37,014 nt of DNA from Rickettsia typhi (lineage in GTDB: Bacteria; Pseudomonadota; Alphaproteobacteria; Rickettsiales; UBA1997): assembly GCA_945890035.1 (NCBI GenBank), contig CAMDCJ010000004.1, positions 1 through 37,014 on the forward strand, in the 5' to 3' direction. Below the pieces are notes generated by a model. It was not told the DNA's origin. It saw only the letters and a program-made list of their open reading frames with translations, and searched no databases. Both the position numbers and the translations under genes were made by a program. This document shows, in pieces, positions 1 to 10,211 of the stretch (the stretch's first letter is position 1; the number at the start of each line of letters is the position of its first letter).

Positions 1-1
1 G

Positions 2-2101
2 AATGGAATTATTGCTTTGTCCGGTGGCTCGGAAGGCTTGATTGGCAAGCTTTTACTTCAAGGTCAAGATAAACAGGCTCAAAAAATTTTACTCGAAATT
101 AAAAAAATTTTTAACAATAATTTTTATATCGAAATCACGCGCCACGGCATAAAAAATGAAGATTTAATTGAAGAAAAATTATTGCAATTGGCTTTTGAAA
201 ATTCGCTTCCAATCGTTGCCAGCAATGATGTTTATTTTTTAACTCCCGAAATGCATGAAGCTCAAGATATTTTATCTTGCATTTACGAAGGCCACAGTTT
301 GGTCGAAGAGAATCGCAAAAAAAATTCACCCGAGCAATATTTCAAAAATTACGAACAATTTTTAGAACTTTTTAAAGATTTACCCGAAGCCATCGCCAAC
401 ACCATCAATATCGCCAAGAAGTGCCACACCATGGCTTTCGAGCGCTCGCCAACCTTGCCGAAATTCAGCACTGAAGTTAATTTCGATGAAGCTCATGAAC
501 TTCGAAATCAAAGTTTGGAAGGTTTGAAGATGCGCTTGAAAAATAAATTCTTAATCGAAGAAAGCGACGCCGAAACGCAACAAAAAATTGAAAAACATTA
601 TTTCGAGCGCCTCGAATATGAATTGGCCGTTATCATAAAAATGAATTTCTCGGGATATTTTTTAATCGTCTCTGATTTTATAAAATGGGCCAAAAATAAT
701 GAAATTCCCGTTGGCCCTGGACGCGGTTCGGGCGCGGGTTCAATCATCGCTTGGTCGTTGCAAATTACCGATCTCGATCCCATTCGCTTTGGCTTACTTT
801 TTGAAAGATTTTTAAATCCCGAACGGGTTTCAATGCCCGATTTTGATATTGATTTTTGCCAATCGCGTCGCGACGAAGTGATTGATTATGTGCAAAAAAA
901 ATATGGCACTGATTATGTCGCGCAAATTATTACTTTTGGAAAATTGCAAGCGCGCGCGGTTTTGAAAGATGTGGGTCGCGTCCTACAAATGCCTTATTCG
1001 CAAGTTGATCGCATTTGCAAACTTATTCCTTTTAACGCCGTCGAAGCGGTTACTTTAGAAAAGGCCATTGAGATGGATAAAGATTTACAACAAGCCATTC
1101 AAGACGATCCACAAATTAACAAATTAGTCGATATTGCTTTAAAACTTGAGGGCTTAAATCGACATGCCTCAACTCATGCGGCCGGCGTCGTGATTGGCGA
1201 TCGCCCTTTGCGTGAAATTTGTGCACTTTACAATGACGAAGGCTCAACCATGCCGGCGGTTGGCTATTCGATGAAATATGCCGAGTCGGCGGGCTTAGTA
1301 AAATTTGATTTTTTAGGCTTAAAAACTTTAACAACAATTTTAGAAACCGTAAAACTTGTCGATAAAACTCGTGGCATAAAAATTGACATCGCTCATTTGC
1401 GACTCGATGATAAAAAAACCTTCGAAATGCTTGCCAGCGGAGATTCCATCGGTGTTTTCCAAATTGAGTCTTCGGGCATGCGCGCCGTACTTCGTCAAAT
1501 GCGCGCCGATAAAATCGAAGACATCATCGCTCTTATTTCGCTTTATCGCCCCGGCCCGATGGACAACATTCCGACCTACATTCGACGCAAACATGGCGAA
1601 GAAAAAATTGCTTACCCTCACCCGCTTCTCGAAGCGGTTTTGAAGGAAACTAACGGCGTTATTGTTTATCAAGAACAAGTTATGGAAATTGCTAAAATTT
1701 TAGCGGGATATAGTCTCGGAGGCGCTGATTTACTGCGTCGCGCCATGGGTAAAAAAATTAAAGAAGAAATGGATCAACAGCGCACAATTTTTGTCGAAGG
1801 CGCTAAAAAAAATAATGTTTCCGAGCATCAAGCCAATGAAATTTTTGATTTAGTTGATAAGTTTGCGGGCTACGGTTTCAACAAATCTCATGCCGCCGCT
1901 TACGCGATGATTTCATATCAAACGGCTTATTTAAAAGCTCATTTTTTACCAGAATTTTTAACCGCCTCAATTAATTTAGAAATTGACAATACCGACAAAA
2001 TTAATATTTTTTTACAAGTTGCCAAAAGCCACAAAATTCCCGTTCTTGCGCCCGATATAAATCAAAGCCAAGCCGATTTCTCGATTGAAATTCTAAACTA
2101 A
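2..2101 (+). CDS. dnaE: DNA polymerase III alpha subunit, 5'-partial (window edge) and ending early at the 3' side
   Basis: Frame is open from base 2 (NGIIALSGGSEG). Canonical PolIII-alpha motifs: VGPGRGSGAGSIIAW, MPDFDIDFCQSRRDEVIDY, YRPGPMDNIPTYIRRKHG, YQEQVMEIAKILAGYSLGGADLLRRAMGKK, FAGYGFNKSHAAAYAMISYQTAYLKAHF. Stops after APDINQSQADFSIEILN. Confidence 0.95.
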   Translation, partial: NGIIALSGGSEGLIGKLLLQGQDKQAQKILLEIKKIFNNNFYIEITRHGIKNEDLIEEKLLQLAFENSLPIVASNDVYFLTPEMHEAQDILSCIYEGHSLVEENRKKNSPEQYFKNYEQFLELFKDLPEAIANTINIAKKCHTMAFERSPTLPKFSTEVNFDEAHELRNQSLEGLKMRLKNKFLIEESDAETQQKIEKHYFERLEYELAVIIKMNFSGYFLIVSDFIKWAKNNEIPVGPGRGSGAGSIIAWSLQITDLDPIRFGLLFERFLNPERVSMPDFDIDFCQSRRDEVIDYVQKKYGTDYVAQIITFGKLQARAVLKDVGRVLQMPYSQVDRICKLIPFNAVEAVTLEKAIEMDKDLQQAIQDDPQINKLVDIALKLEGLNRHASTHAAGVVIGDRPLREICALYNDEGSTMPAVGYSMKYAESAGLVKFDFLGLKTLTTILETVKLVDKTRGIKIDIAHLRLDDKKTFEMLASGDSIGVFQIESSGMRAVLRQMRADKIEDIIALISLYRPGPMDNIPTYIRRKHGEEKIAYPHPLLEAVLKETNGVIVYQEQVMEIAKILAGYSLGGADLLRRAMGKKIKEEMDQQRTIFVEGAKKNNVSEHQANEIFDLVDKFAGYGFNKSHAAAYAMISYQTAYLKAHFLPEFLTASINLEIDNTDKINIFLQVAKSHKIPVLAPDINQSQADFSIEILN

Positions 2102-2102
2102 A

Positions 2103-5100
2103 ATGGATTACAGAATTAAAATTAAACATATTAAAGAATCTTGCGTTTTAACCAAGATTCCCAAGGATTCGCAAGGTTTTATTTGTTCAGAAATTTCGCA
2201 AAATTTTAACAATTGTGATAAAATTTTTATTGCACAAAATGATGCCGAAATTGAAATTTTAAATCGCCAATTAAGATTTTTTAATCCGACGGAAAATATT
2301 TTAAATTTTTATGCGTGGGATTGTTCACCCTACGACAGAGCATCTCCAAAGCCTCAAATTTTAGCAAGTCGCATTAAAACCTTATATAATTTAAGTTCAC
2401 GAGTCGCCGATAAAAATTATTTTATCGTCACTTCGATTAATGCTTTAATGCAAAAAACCATCGCTTTAAACGACATTAAAAATTTGGGATTATTTTTGCA
2501 AGTTAAGGCCAAAAATTCTTTGAACCAAATTTGCGAATTTTTAATCAATAAAGGTTACACTCGCCAATCCAATGCCAACGGTGTCGGAGAGTTTGCGGTT
2601 CGCGGTGGAATTATCGATGTCGTCATGCAACAAGCGGGCGATTTAATTGGTTATCGCATTGATTTTTTTGGCGACGAAATTGAATCGATAAAAATCTTCG
2701 ATCCCATCAGTCAAATTAGTCAAGAAAGCGTTAAAAGTTTTGAGATTTTGCCAATTAGCGAAGTGCTTTTAAATCAAAAAACTATTGAAAATTTTCGTCA
2801 AAAATATCGCCAAAAATTTGGTGCTTCAATTGATGATCAATTTTATCAAGCAATTTCTGAAGGTCGAACTTTTGATGGCGTCGAGCATTGGCTTTCAATG
2901 TTTTATCAAGAAAATTTGATAAGTTTTTTTGAATATTTAAAAAATCCCGTAGTTTTTTTTGATGAAAAAATTTATAATTTAAGCGAAGAGCGCGAAGCCT
3001 TGATTCAAGAATATTACAAAGCCCGACTCGACGAAAAAAATCATAAAAATTCGACGATTTATAACGCCGTCGAACCTAATTCTTTATATTTTTCGGCGTT
3101 AGAAATTGCGCAACAAATTTCACAAAAAACTCACATTGAATTTCAAACTTTTGATTGCAACAAAACTAATAATTCCGATCAAAGAATCATCGATTTAGAA
3201 TTTAAAAATGTTCCCGATTTCGCCCTCGCCTCTAGAACAAACAAACAAGATGTCGTCGAATTATTAAAAAATTTTTTACAAAATTATTCGACTAAAAAAG
3301 TGGCGATTGCAGTTTTAAGCGAAGGCTTCAAAGACCGCTTGGCGCGCATTTTGCAAGATTATAATCTGGCTTTAAATAATCTTGATAATTTTTTAGATTT
3401 TCAAAAAATTAAATTTGGCAAAATTGCCAGTTTTATTTTTCCAACTCATTTTGGTTTTGAAACCAGCGATTTTATAATCATTGGCGAACAAGCTTTATTT
3501 GGCGAAAAAATTGTTCGTAAAAAAATTTCTAAATCAGCTTCCGAAAGATTAATCGAAGAAAGTTTAAGTATTCATTTGGGCGAATTAATTGTGCATCGCG
3601 ACCACGGTATTGGCAAGTTCGACGGCATTCACACCATTAGTGCTTTAGGCATCAAAACCGACATGATAAAAATAATTTATGGTGGTGGCGATACGCTTTT
3701 TGTTCCCGTCGATAATATTAATTTAATTTCGCGTTATGGTGCCGAAAATTCTTTGGTTCAACTTGATCGATTGGGCGTTGCGGGCTGGAGAAATCGTCGC
3801 GATAAAGTTCGTAAAAAAATTAAAGTGGCGGCCGAAGAATTATTGAAAATAGCGGCTTCGAGGCAATTAAAAAAAGCCCCAATTTTTATTCCTGAAACGC
3901 ATTTTTATGATGAATTTCGTGCTCGCTTTGGTTTCGTTGAAACTGAAGATCAAATGCGCGCGATTGAAGAAGTTGAACAAGATTTACAAAAAGGCACGCC
4001 GATGGATCGCTTAATTTGTGGCGATGTTGGTTTTGGTAAAACCGAAGTGGCTCTTCGTGCAAGCGCCATTGTTTGTAAATTTTCTCAAGTTGCCATAGTT
4101 GCGCCGACGACACTTTTGGTGCGTCAACATTATAAAAATTTTTGCAAAAGATTTGAAGGCACGGGCGTTAAAATCGTGCAACTTTCAAGATTAGTAAGCT
4201 CAAGTGAAGCCAAAATTTCTCGCGAAGAAATTGAAAATGGCAAAGCCGATATTATAATTGGCACTCACTCCCTCCTTCAAAAAAATCTTAAATTTCATAA
4301 TTTAGGCTTGTTAATTATTGATGAAGAACAACATTTTGGCGTTGCTCAAAAAGAACAATTGAAAAAATTTCGCACCGAGGTTCATGTTTTGACACTCTCA
4401 GCGACACCGATTCCGCGTACTTTACAAATGTCGTTGGCCGGCGTCAAAGATTTAAGTTTAATCGCCACTCCGCCTGTTGACCGCTTGTCGGTAAGAAATT
4501 TCGTAATGCCTTATGACTCGGTGATTGTTCGCGAAGCGGTGATGCGCGAATATAATCGAAGCGGTAAAGTTTTTTTCGTGGTGCCTCGAGTTCGCGATGT
4601 TGAAGAGATGGAGCCCAGATTAAAAATTATATTGCCCGAACTTAAAATCACTCACGCCCACGGCCAGATGAATCCGAGTCAACTCGAAGAAATTATGAAT
4701 GATTTTATCGATGGCAAAATCGATGTATTATTATCAACCACGATTATTGAATCGGGCATTGATATATCTAGCGCCAACACCATGATAATTTACAAAGCCG
4801 AAATGTTTGGATTGTCACAACTTTATCAACTTCGCGGTCGCGTTGGACGCGGAAAAGTTCGCGGTTATTGCTATTTTATGCTCGACAATAAACATAAAAT
4901 CGCCGACGAGTCGCGCAAAAAACTCGAGGTTATGCAAAATCTTGATGCCCTTGGAGTTGGCTTTAGCATTGCCTCGCACGATATGGATATTCGTGGCAGT
5001 GGCAATTTACTTGGCGACGAACAATCTGGACATGTTAAAGAAACTGGGGTTGAACTTTATCAACAAATGCTCGTTGAAACTATTGAAAAAATTAAAAATA

Positions 5101-5582
5101 ATGTTGAATTTGCGGTTGATGGAATTGAAGATTTCGAAAAAAATACCACCATTAAACTCGGAATTTCATTATTAATTCCCGAAGATTACATGTCTGATTT
5201 GTCACTACGCATGAGCTTCTACAAGAAAATTTCTTATATTAAAAATATTCAAGATCGTGAAAATTTAATTAATGAAATGACCGATCGTTTTGGAAAAATC
5301 CCACAAGAAATCTTAAACTTGTTTGAGGTTGCTTTATTAAAAAATTTATGTCAAAAAGTTGGTGTTGAAAATTTAGAAATCGCTCAAGATGGATTTATTG
5401 TTGCTTTCAAAAATAATAAATTTGCTGGCGCTGAAAAATTAATGAAAATGATTTTTGAAAGTAAAAATAAAATTCGTTTGGCAAATGGGCAAAAATTATT
5501 ATTCATTATGAATTTTAAAACTCTTGAAGAAAAAATTTATTGCGCGAATGACATCTTAAAAAAATTACAAAATCTTCTTTAA
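2103..5582 (+). CDS. mfd: Transcription-repair coupling factor Mfd
   Basis: Full-length 1159 aa; RID region ELIVHRDHGIGKFDGI, helicase motifs GDVGFGKTEVALRA, DEEQHFGVAQKEQLK, LSATPIPRTLQMSL, QLRGRVGRG; C-terminal TRCF domain. Confidence 0.97.
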   Translation: MDYRIKIKHIKESCVLTKIPKDSQGFICSEISQNFNNCDKIFIAQNDAEIEILNRQLRFFNPTENILNFYAWDCSPYDRASPKPQILASRIKTLYNLSSRVADKNYFIVTSINALMQKTIALNDIKNLGLFLQVKAKNSLNQICEFLINKGYTRQSNANGVGEFAVRGGIIDVVMQQAGDLIGYRIDFFGDEIESIKIFDPISQISQESVKSFEILPISEVLLNQKTIENFRQKYRQKFGASIDDQFYQAISEGRTFDGVEHWLSMFYQENLISFFEYLKNPVVFFDEKIYNLSEEREALIQEYYKARLDEKNHKNSTIYNAVEPNSLYFSALEIAQQISQKTHIEFQTFDCNKTNNSDQRIIDLEFKNVPDFALASRTNKQDVVELLKNFLQNYSTKKVAIAVLSEGFKDRLARILQDYNLALNNLDNFLDFQKIKFGKIASFIFPTHFGFETSDFIIIGEQALFGEKIVRKKISKSASERLIEESLSIHLGELIVHRDHGIGKFDGIHTISALGIKTDMIKIIYGGGDTLFVPVDNINLISRYGAENSLVQLDRLGVAGWRNRRDKVRKKIKVAAEELLKIAASRQLKKAPIFIPETHFYDEFRARFGFVETEDQMRAIEEVEQDLQKGTPMDRLICGDVGFGKTEVALRASAIVCKFSQVAIVAPTTLLVRQHYKNFCKRFEGTGVKIVQLSRLVSSSEAKISREEIENGKADIIIGTHSLLQKNLKFHNLGLLIIDEEQHFGVAQKEQLKKFRTEVHVLTLSATPIPRTLQMSLAGVKDLSLIATPPVDRLSVRNFVMPYDSVIVREAVMREYNRSGKVFFVVPRVRDVEEMEPRLKIILPELKITHAHGQMNPSQLEEIMNDFIDGKIDVLLSTTIIESGIDISSANTMIIYKAEMFGLSQLYQLRGRVGRGKVRGYCYFMLDNKHKIADESRKKLEVMQNLDALGVGFSIASHDMDIRGSGNLLGDEQSGHVKETGVELYQQMLVETIEKIKNNVEFAVDGIEDFEKNTTIKLGISLLIPEDYMSDLSLRMSFYKKISYIKNIQDRENLINEMTDRFGKIPQEILNLFEVALLKNLCQKVGVENLEIAQDGFIVAFKNNKFAGAEKLMKMIFESKNKIRLANGQKLLFIMNFKTLEEKIYCANDILKKLQNLL

Positions 5583-5584
5583 AA

Positions 5585-6220
5585 ATGGCAAATATTAAAA
5601 ATATTTTTAGTAAATTATTCAAAAAAAAAGCGGATGCAGATAGTGATGAATCCTCATCTGGAAGCACTTCTGGCGATGAAGGCGGTGATCAGAATTTTAT
5701 CAGCAATATACAAGATTCTACACAAAAATCAGAAACAAAATTAACAGAAAAATCCGCAGATTCTTCTGCGAAAATTAGCGAAGAAGACGGCAAAAAAATC
5801 GACGATATTATTGAGCTTTTACGCAAAAATAATGTTAGACCAATGAGCAATCAGCAACGCAATCTTGATCGCGAAGAAGGTGGAGTAGAGAATGAAGTAA
5901 GCGAAACTGAAATTGCTAGCATCGATGCATGGGACAATCGTTTTGAAGAAATTGCCGAAATGGCGGAATCGCATCCGATTAATAATTCCAGTGGCAAAAA
6001 AGCAATGCTATGGGATTTAAAACGCAAAAAATTACAAGAGCAAAAAATCAAAGAAGAAATTGCTGAATTGAGCGCAGATTTAAAGCACTTAAAAATAGAA
6101 AAAAATTCAGAACAAAGTGGTTCGCAATTTGATAGCCGTAGCACTCAATCAACTTTAACGCAAAAAATTAATGCCCTTCGCGAAGATCAAAATGATTCAA
6201 ATCCATCAAGGACTCGTTAA
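5585..6220 (+). CDS. Hypothetical charged, low-complexity protein
   Basis: 211 aa ORF 2 nt after the mfd stop; Ser/Asp/Glu/Lys-rich, predicted coiled-coil-like segments; no recognized domain. Confidence 0.7.
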   Translation: MANIKNIFSKLFKKKADADSDESSSGSTSGDEGGDQNFISNIQDSTQKSETKLTEKSADSSAKISEEDGKKIDDIIELLRKNNVRPMSNQQRNLDREEGGVENEVSETEIASIDAWDNRFEEIAEMAESHPINNSSGKKAMLWDLKRKKLQEQKIKEEIAELSADLKHLKIEKNSEQSGSQFDSRSTQSTLTQKINALREDQNDSNPSRTR

Positions 6221-6223
6221 TTC

Positions 6224-7495
6224 CTAGACGCTAACCAATTTATCCAGCAATTTTTTGAACCAATTATTTTTTGATTCATAGCCGTCGATTAATTTGTTGT
6301 TAAGAGTTTTATTGCGTAAGAAAATTAACATTCCGAGCGCACAAGAACTAGAAGTGTTCATTAATTCATTTGGCGCTAAATTAAACTTCGAAGGATAGCC
6401 AATTCTAACATTCTTTTTAAATATTTCTGAGGCTAATTTATCGATACCGATTGTTGAGGCAACGCCACCCGTCAGAACAATATTTGGAAGCATTCCAAGC
6501 GGAATATGAGATTTTTCTAAATTTGCTTTAATGTTCTCAAAAATTTCTGCCAAACGCGACTCAATAATATTTTTTAAATCTTCGCGAGAAATGCTGGCGA
6601 TTGATTGCTCTTCTAAGCCTTCACTAGATCTAAATTTTATAACTTCCTTTTCTTCAATTGGCGAAATTATTAAAGTGTTATTTAAATTTTTAATTTTTTC
6701 GGCGACATCAATTCTGACACCAAGTATGGTTGAAATATCTTTGGTAATATTTTGTCCGCCAATCATAACATGCCCAACATGATAAAGTTTTTCTTCATAC
6801 ATAATGCAAAAAGAAGACGAGCTTCCACCAATATCAATAACCAAAGAACCAAGATTTAATTCATTTTCGCTTAAGCTTGCAAGTGCTGATGCATATGGCT
6901 CAGCGACATAACTTCCCACTGATAATTGGCAATGTTTTAAACAATTTTCAATATTACTTATAACAGTTTTTGAAGCACTTATAACATGAAATCTTGAATA
7001 TAATTTTTGCCCCATCATTTGACGCGGATTAACAATCGCTGGCGAATCATCGATGCGATAATTTATTGGAATTAAATGAATTGGCTCTTTCAAACTTTTT
7101 GAATATTCCAAACGAACTTTTGAAACTGAATTTGTAATATCAGATTGCTTAACAACGCCTTTTAAAATTTTATCAACGACATCTTTACGAGTTGACAAGA
7201 GTTGACTTCCAGAAATTCCGACGAGAATTTTATCAACATTTAACCCCGCCATTCTTTCAGCTTCGGCGATAACATTAGTGATCGATTTTTGTGCAAGTTT
7301 TATATCGGAAATCGCACCAAAAGCAATTCCTCTAGATTCTTTGTGACTATAACCCAAAATCTCAATGCCATCATTACCAATATTGGCAATTATGCATAAC
7401 ATCTTCGACGAGCCAATATCAAGACAGGCAACGGTTTTGAGATTTTTATAAACTTTGGACATTAAAGAAAAAAAATTAAAAATTTGAATCTTCAA
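6224..7495 (-). CDS. ftsA: Cell division protein FtsA
   Basis: Actin-like ATPase motifs: VACLDIGSSKMLCII, LGSLVIDIGGSSSSFCI, GHVMIGGQNITKDIS, PNIVLTGGVASTIGIDKLA. Start may be the internal Met of MSKVYKNLKTV. Confidence 0.93.
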   Translation of the reverse strand: MKIQIFNFFSLMSKVYKNLKTVACLDIGSSKMLCIIANIGNDGIEILGYSHKESRGIAFGAISDIKLAQKSITNVIAEAERMAGLNVDKILVGISGSQLLSTRKDVVDKILKGVVKQSDITNSVSKVRLEYSKSLKEPIHLIPINYRIDDSPAIVNPRQMMGQKLYSRFHVISASKTVISNIENCLKHCQLSVGSYVAEPYASALASLSENELNLGSLVIDIGGSSSSFCIMYEEKLYHVGHVMIGGQNITKDISTILGVRIDVAEKIKNLNNTLIISPIEEKEVIKFRSSEGLEEQSIASISREDLKNIIESRLAEIFENIKANLEKSHIPLGMLPNIVLTGGVASTIGIDKLASEIFKKNVRIGYPSKFNLAPNELMNTSSSCALGMLIFLRNKTLNNKLIDGYESKNNWFKKLLDKLVSV

Positions 7496-7681
7496 ATCTA
7501 CTTTTTTAAAATTAAAAAAATAGATTTTTTTAATATTTTTAATAAAAAAATTAATTTATTACAGCAAAAAGATTTTAAGAATAAAATTCCCGTCTTCAAG
7601 TTCTGTATTTTTTTATTGGTTCAACAAAAATAGGAAGAAAATAGGTTATTATTGCCCCATTTTTTTAAAAATACTTATTAT

Positions 7682-8266
7682 TTACCTATCATGAGAAGGA
7701 GGTAAAGAACCGCTAAGGCGTTGCGCTTCCTCTCTATATCTTGACCCCCCTTTTAAGATGCTCCGCACCTCAGTTCGAGTCCCCATAGGAGAAGTGGCGG
7801 GAGAACCCTCTTTATCCGAAAACCTAACCCCAGCCATAACCCGATCGTTATATTTCAATTCACCTTCTGGATAATAAACAAAACATCCATTTTTTCTTAA
7901 ATCATTTAAGTTTTTTCTTAAATCTTTAGTGAATATAAGATTATCGCACCCAAGAAGATCAATATTTAATAATGATTTAAAATCTTCTCGATCTAAGCGC
8001 GGAAGCGTTTTAAGGTTTTTACAGTTAGTAAGTTCAATCGATGTTAATTCTTTAAGTTTTGATATTGATTCTGGAAGTTTTTCAAGGTTGGTGCATCCAC
8101 AAAGATCAAGAGATTTTAGTTTTCTAAAATTTAATATTTCATTGGAAATTTCTCGGATTGAGGGATCGTAAATAGTAATAGATTTTGCATTTATGTGCTG
8201 TAAAGCAAATTCATAATTAAGTTCTCGGTCTCTATAAAATCTTCCATCAATAGTAATATTTTTCAT
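7682..8266 (-). CDS. Leucine-rich repeat protein
   Basis: LRR units LKSLDLCGCTNLEKLPESISKLKELTSIELTNCKNLKTLP...LLNIDLLGCDNL; polar tail after the repeats. Confidence 0.8.
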   Translation of the reverse strand: MKNITIDGRFYRDRELNYEFALQHINAKSITIYDPSIREISNEILNFRKLKSLDLCGCTNLEKLPESISKLKELTSIELTNCKNLKTLPRLDREDFKSLLNIDLLGCDNLIFTKDLRKNLNDLRKNGCFVYYPEGELKYNDRVMAGVRFSDKEGSPATSPMGTRTEVRSILKGGSRYREEAQRLSGSLPPSHDR

Positions 8267-8371
8267 TTTAAATAAATTGAATATTTTAGAATTAAATTCG
8301 TCTCATCAAAAAATAATCAAGGAAAAATAATTTTTAAAAACAGCGTAATGTAAATTTGCGCGAAAGTATTT

Positions 8372-9283
8372 TTAAATTTTGCGAAGATTAATTTCGAAGG
8401 ATTTTTTATTGTAATATTGCAAATAAATTTTGCCACTAACCCTTAAATCTATCGACTTAATAGCTTTATCATTTTTCGATGCTGAATATATTTTAATTAA
8501 ATCATGCCACGCGTTAGAAATTTCAATTTCTGGAAGCTTAACCAATAAGCCGTCAAAAAAACGAATATCCCAGCGCCTATTTCCAACCCAGTTCGCCGAA
8601 TAAATATCTTGACTGATTTCAGAGTTAATTACTAAAATATTAAACAAAGATTTAGCGTTTTGATTAGCACCTCGTCCCGATAAAATTATCATATTTTTAA
8701 ACTCTTCGCTACGCTCATATTCTTCAAGAAAAGGAATTGAATTACCTTCCTTATCAATAATAAATTTTTCATCATCATTAATCCAAATTGCAAATGGCTG
8801 ATATTCTTCAATTTCAACATTTAGAATGTCGGGCATAAGTCTTTTTATTCTTATTTTATCAATCCAACTTAATTTTGATTTAATCTCGTCGATTAAATTT
8901 TGCATCAAGGGGATTGAATCGCTATTATCAGATTTTAACTTGGTCAAAGAGCCTTTTTCAAGTTCAAAATTTTTAATAATCATAATAATTTCTTCATCTA
9001 AAACTCTTTTATTTCCCGAAATATTTATTGAAGAAAATTTAAAATTATCGAGTTGAAAATATCGATAAAAATAATGAGAGCCCTTGTTTTTTATTTGATT
9101 TATAAGCTTGGGGTTGTAGATTTTAATTGCGATTAGTAAAATAAAAATTACACCAATCGAAACTAAAAAAGATCTTAATAAAATAGGCTTTATAAAATTA
9201 TTTAAAATATTTTTAATCTTACGCAAAAAAGAATTGGTTAGAAAAAAATTTTTAATATTTTGCTGTAAATTTTTTATCCGCAT
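8372..9283 (-). CDS. ftsQ: Cell division protein FtsQ
   Basis: N-terminal TM segment, POTRA-like part (FKFSSINISGNKRVLDEEI...), then WIDKIRIKRLMPDILNVEIEEYQPFAIW; located between ddl and ftsA. Confidence 0.85.
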   Translation of the reverse strand: MRIKNLQQNIKNFFLTNSFLRKIKNILNNFIKPILLRSFLVSIGVIFILLIAIKIYNPKLINQIKNKGSHYFYRYFQLDNFKFSSINISGNKRVLDEEIIMIIKNFELEKGSLTKLKSDNSDSIPLMQNLIDEIKSKLSWIDKIRIKRLMPDILNVEIEEYQPFAIWINDDEKFIIDKEGNSIPFLEEYERSEEFKNMIILSGRGANQNAKSLFNILVINSEISQDIYSANWVGNRRWDIRFFDGLLVKLPEIEISNAWHDLIKIYSASKNDKAIKSIDLRVSGKIYLQYYNKKSFEINLRKI

Positions 9284-10197
9284 TTTGCTGTTTTTATCAA
9301 AAATTCAACAATGTCCTCAAACTGCACTCCGACATGCTTAGCAATCTTTGGAACCAGAGATGTTGGGGTAAATCCCGGATGGGTATTAATTTCAAGCAAA
9401 TGAAATAAATTATCGCCAAAATTTTTATTATTTAAAATAAAATCGACACGACTAATTCCTCGACAACCCACGGCTTTGTAGCATATTTCTGCAAGATTTA
9501 AAGCTTCGGCATATTTTTCTGCAGAAATTTCTGCGGGCATAATGTAATCGGTCATTCCCGCCGTATATTTACAATTATAATCATAAAATAAGCCGTGAGG
9601 ACGCACTTCTATTGCTCCCAAGGCTTTGCCATCCATAATCGCCACATGAATTTCTTGACCAGATAAATAATTTTCAATAATCATTTGATCGCCATATTGC
9701 CATTTAAATTCGCTGAAATCAAATTTTGAATTTGGCAAAATTACTTCAACGCCAACACTCGATCCTTCGTTGATAGGCTTGATTACGAATGGCTTACCGA
9801 TTTCAAAAATCTTTTGCCTATTTTCCTCATCTTGGCCTTTATTTAAAATTTTATATTTCGGAGAGGCGATATTTTCAATCGCACAAAGTTTACGAGTTAA
9901 AATTTTATCCATGCACACGGCTGACGCCAGCAATCCAGAATGGGTATAAGGGATTTCAAGAATATCGAGAACGCCCTGAATTCGGCCATCTTCACCATAT
10001 TGTCCATGAAGCGAATTAAAAACAATATCGGGCTTAATTTTTTTTAAATCTTCAAAAATTTGATGTGAAAAATCAATTTTCTCAACATTATATCCAAGCT
10101 TTATTAAAGCTTGGTAAACGCCTTCTCCCGAACGCAAAGAAACCTCTCTTTCAGAATTCCAGCCACCACACAAAACTGCAATTTTTTTTGTTTTCAT
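9274..10197 (-). CDS. ddl: D-alanine--D-alanine ligase
   Basis: ATP-grasp motifs: VLCGGWNSEREVSLRSG, FNSLHGQYGEDGRIQGVLDILEIPYTHSG, KPINEGSSVGVEV, GISRVDFIL, LLEINTHPGFTPTSLVPKIA. Confidence 0.96.
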   Translation of the reverse strand: MKTKKIAVLCGGWNSEREVSLRSGEGVYQALIKLGYNVEKIDFSHQIFEDLKKIKPDIVFNSLHGQYGEDGRIQGVLDILEIPYTHSGLLASAVCMDKILTRKLCAIENIASPKYKILNKGQDEENRQKIFEIGKPFVIKPINEGSSVGVEVILPNSKFDFSEFKWQYGDQMIIENYLSGQEIHVAIMDGKALGAIEVRPHGLFYDYNCKYTAGMTDYIMPAEISAEKYAEALNLAEICYKAVGCRGISRVDFILNNKNFGDNLFHLLEINTHPGFTPTSLVPKIAKHVGVQFEDIVEFLIKTAKCG

Positions 10198-10211
10198 AAT
10201 TTAAAATTCGA

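Noticed and set aside
1116-1678. Antisense ORFs of 73-112 aa within dnaE (and many similar nested ORFs across the window)
   Set aside because: They lie opposite or inside strongly supported coding genes, have no recognizable domains, and are expected by chance from codon bias.
1855-1920. Possible DnaE intein or split-intein explanation for the short dnaE
   Set aside because: The usual insertion region (FAGYGFNKSHAAAYA) is continuous and no intein motifs are present at the break point.
7760-7800. tRNA T-arm-like string (cagttcgagtcccc) on the plus strand
   Set aside because: The flanking bases do not form the 5-bp T stem and no acceptor, D or anticodon arms could be placed. It lies in the LRR ORF's C-terminal codons.
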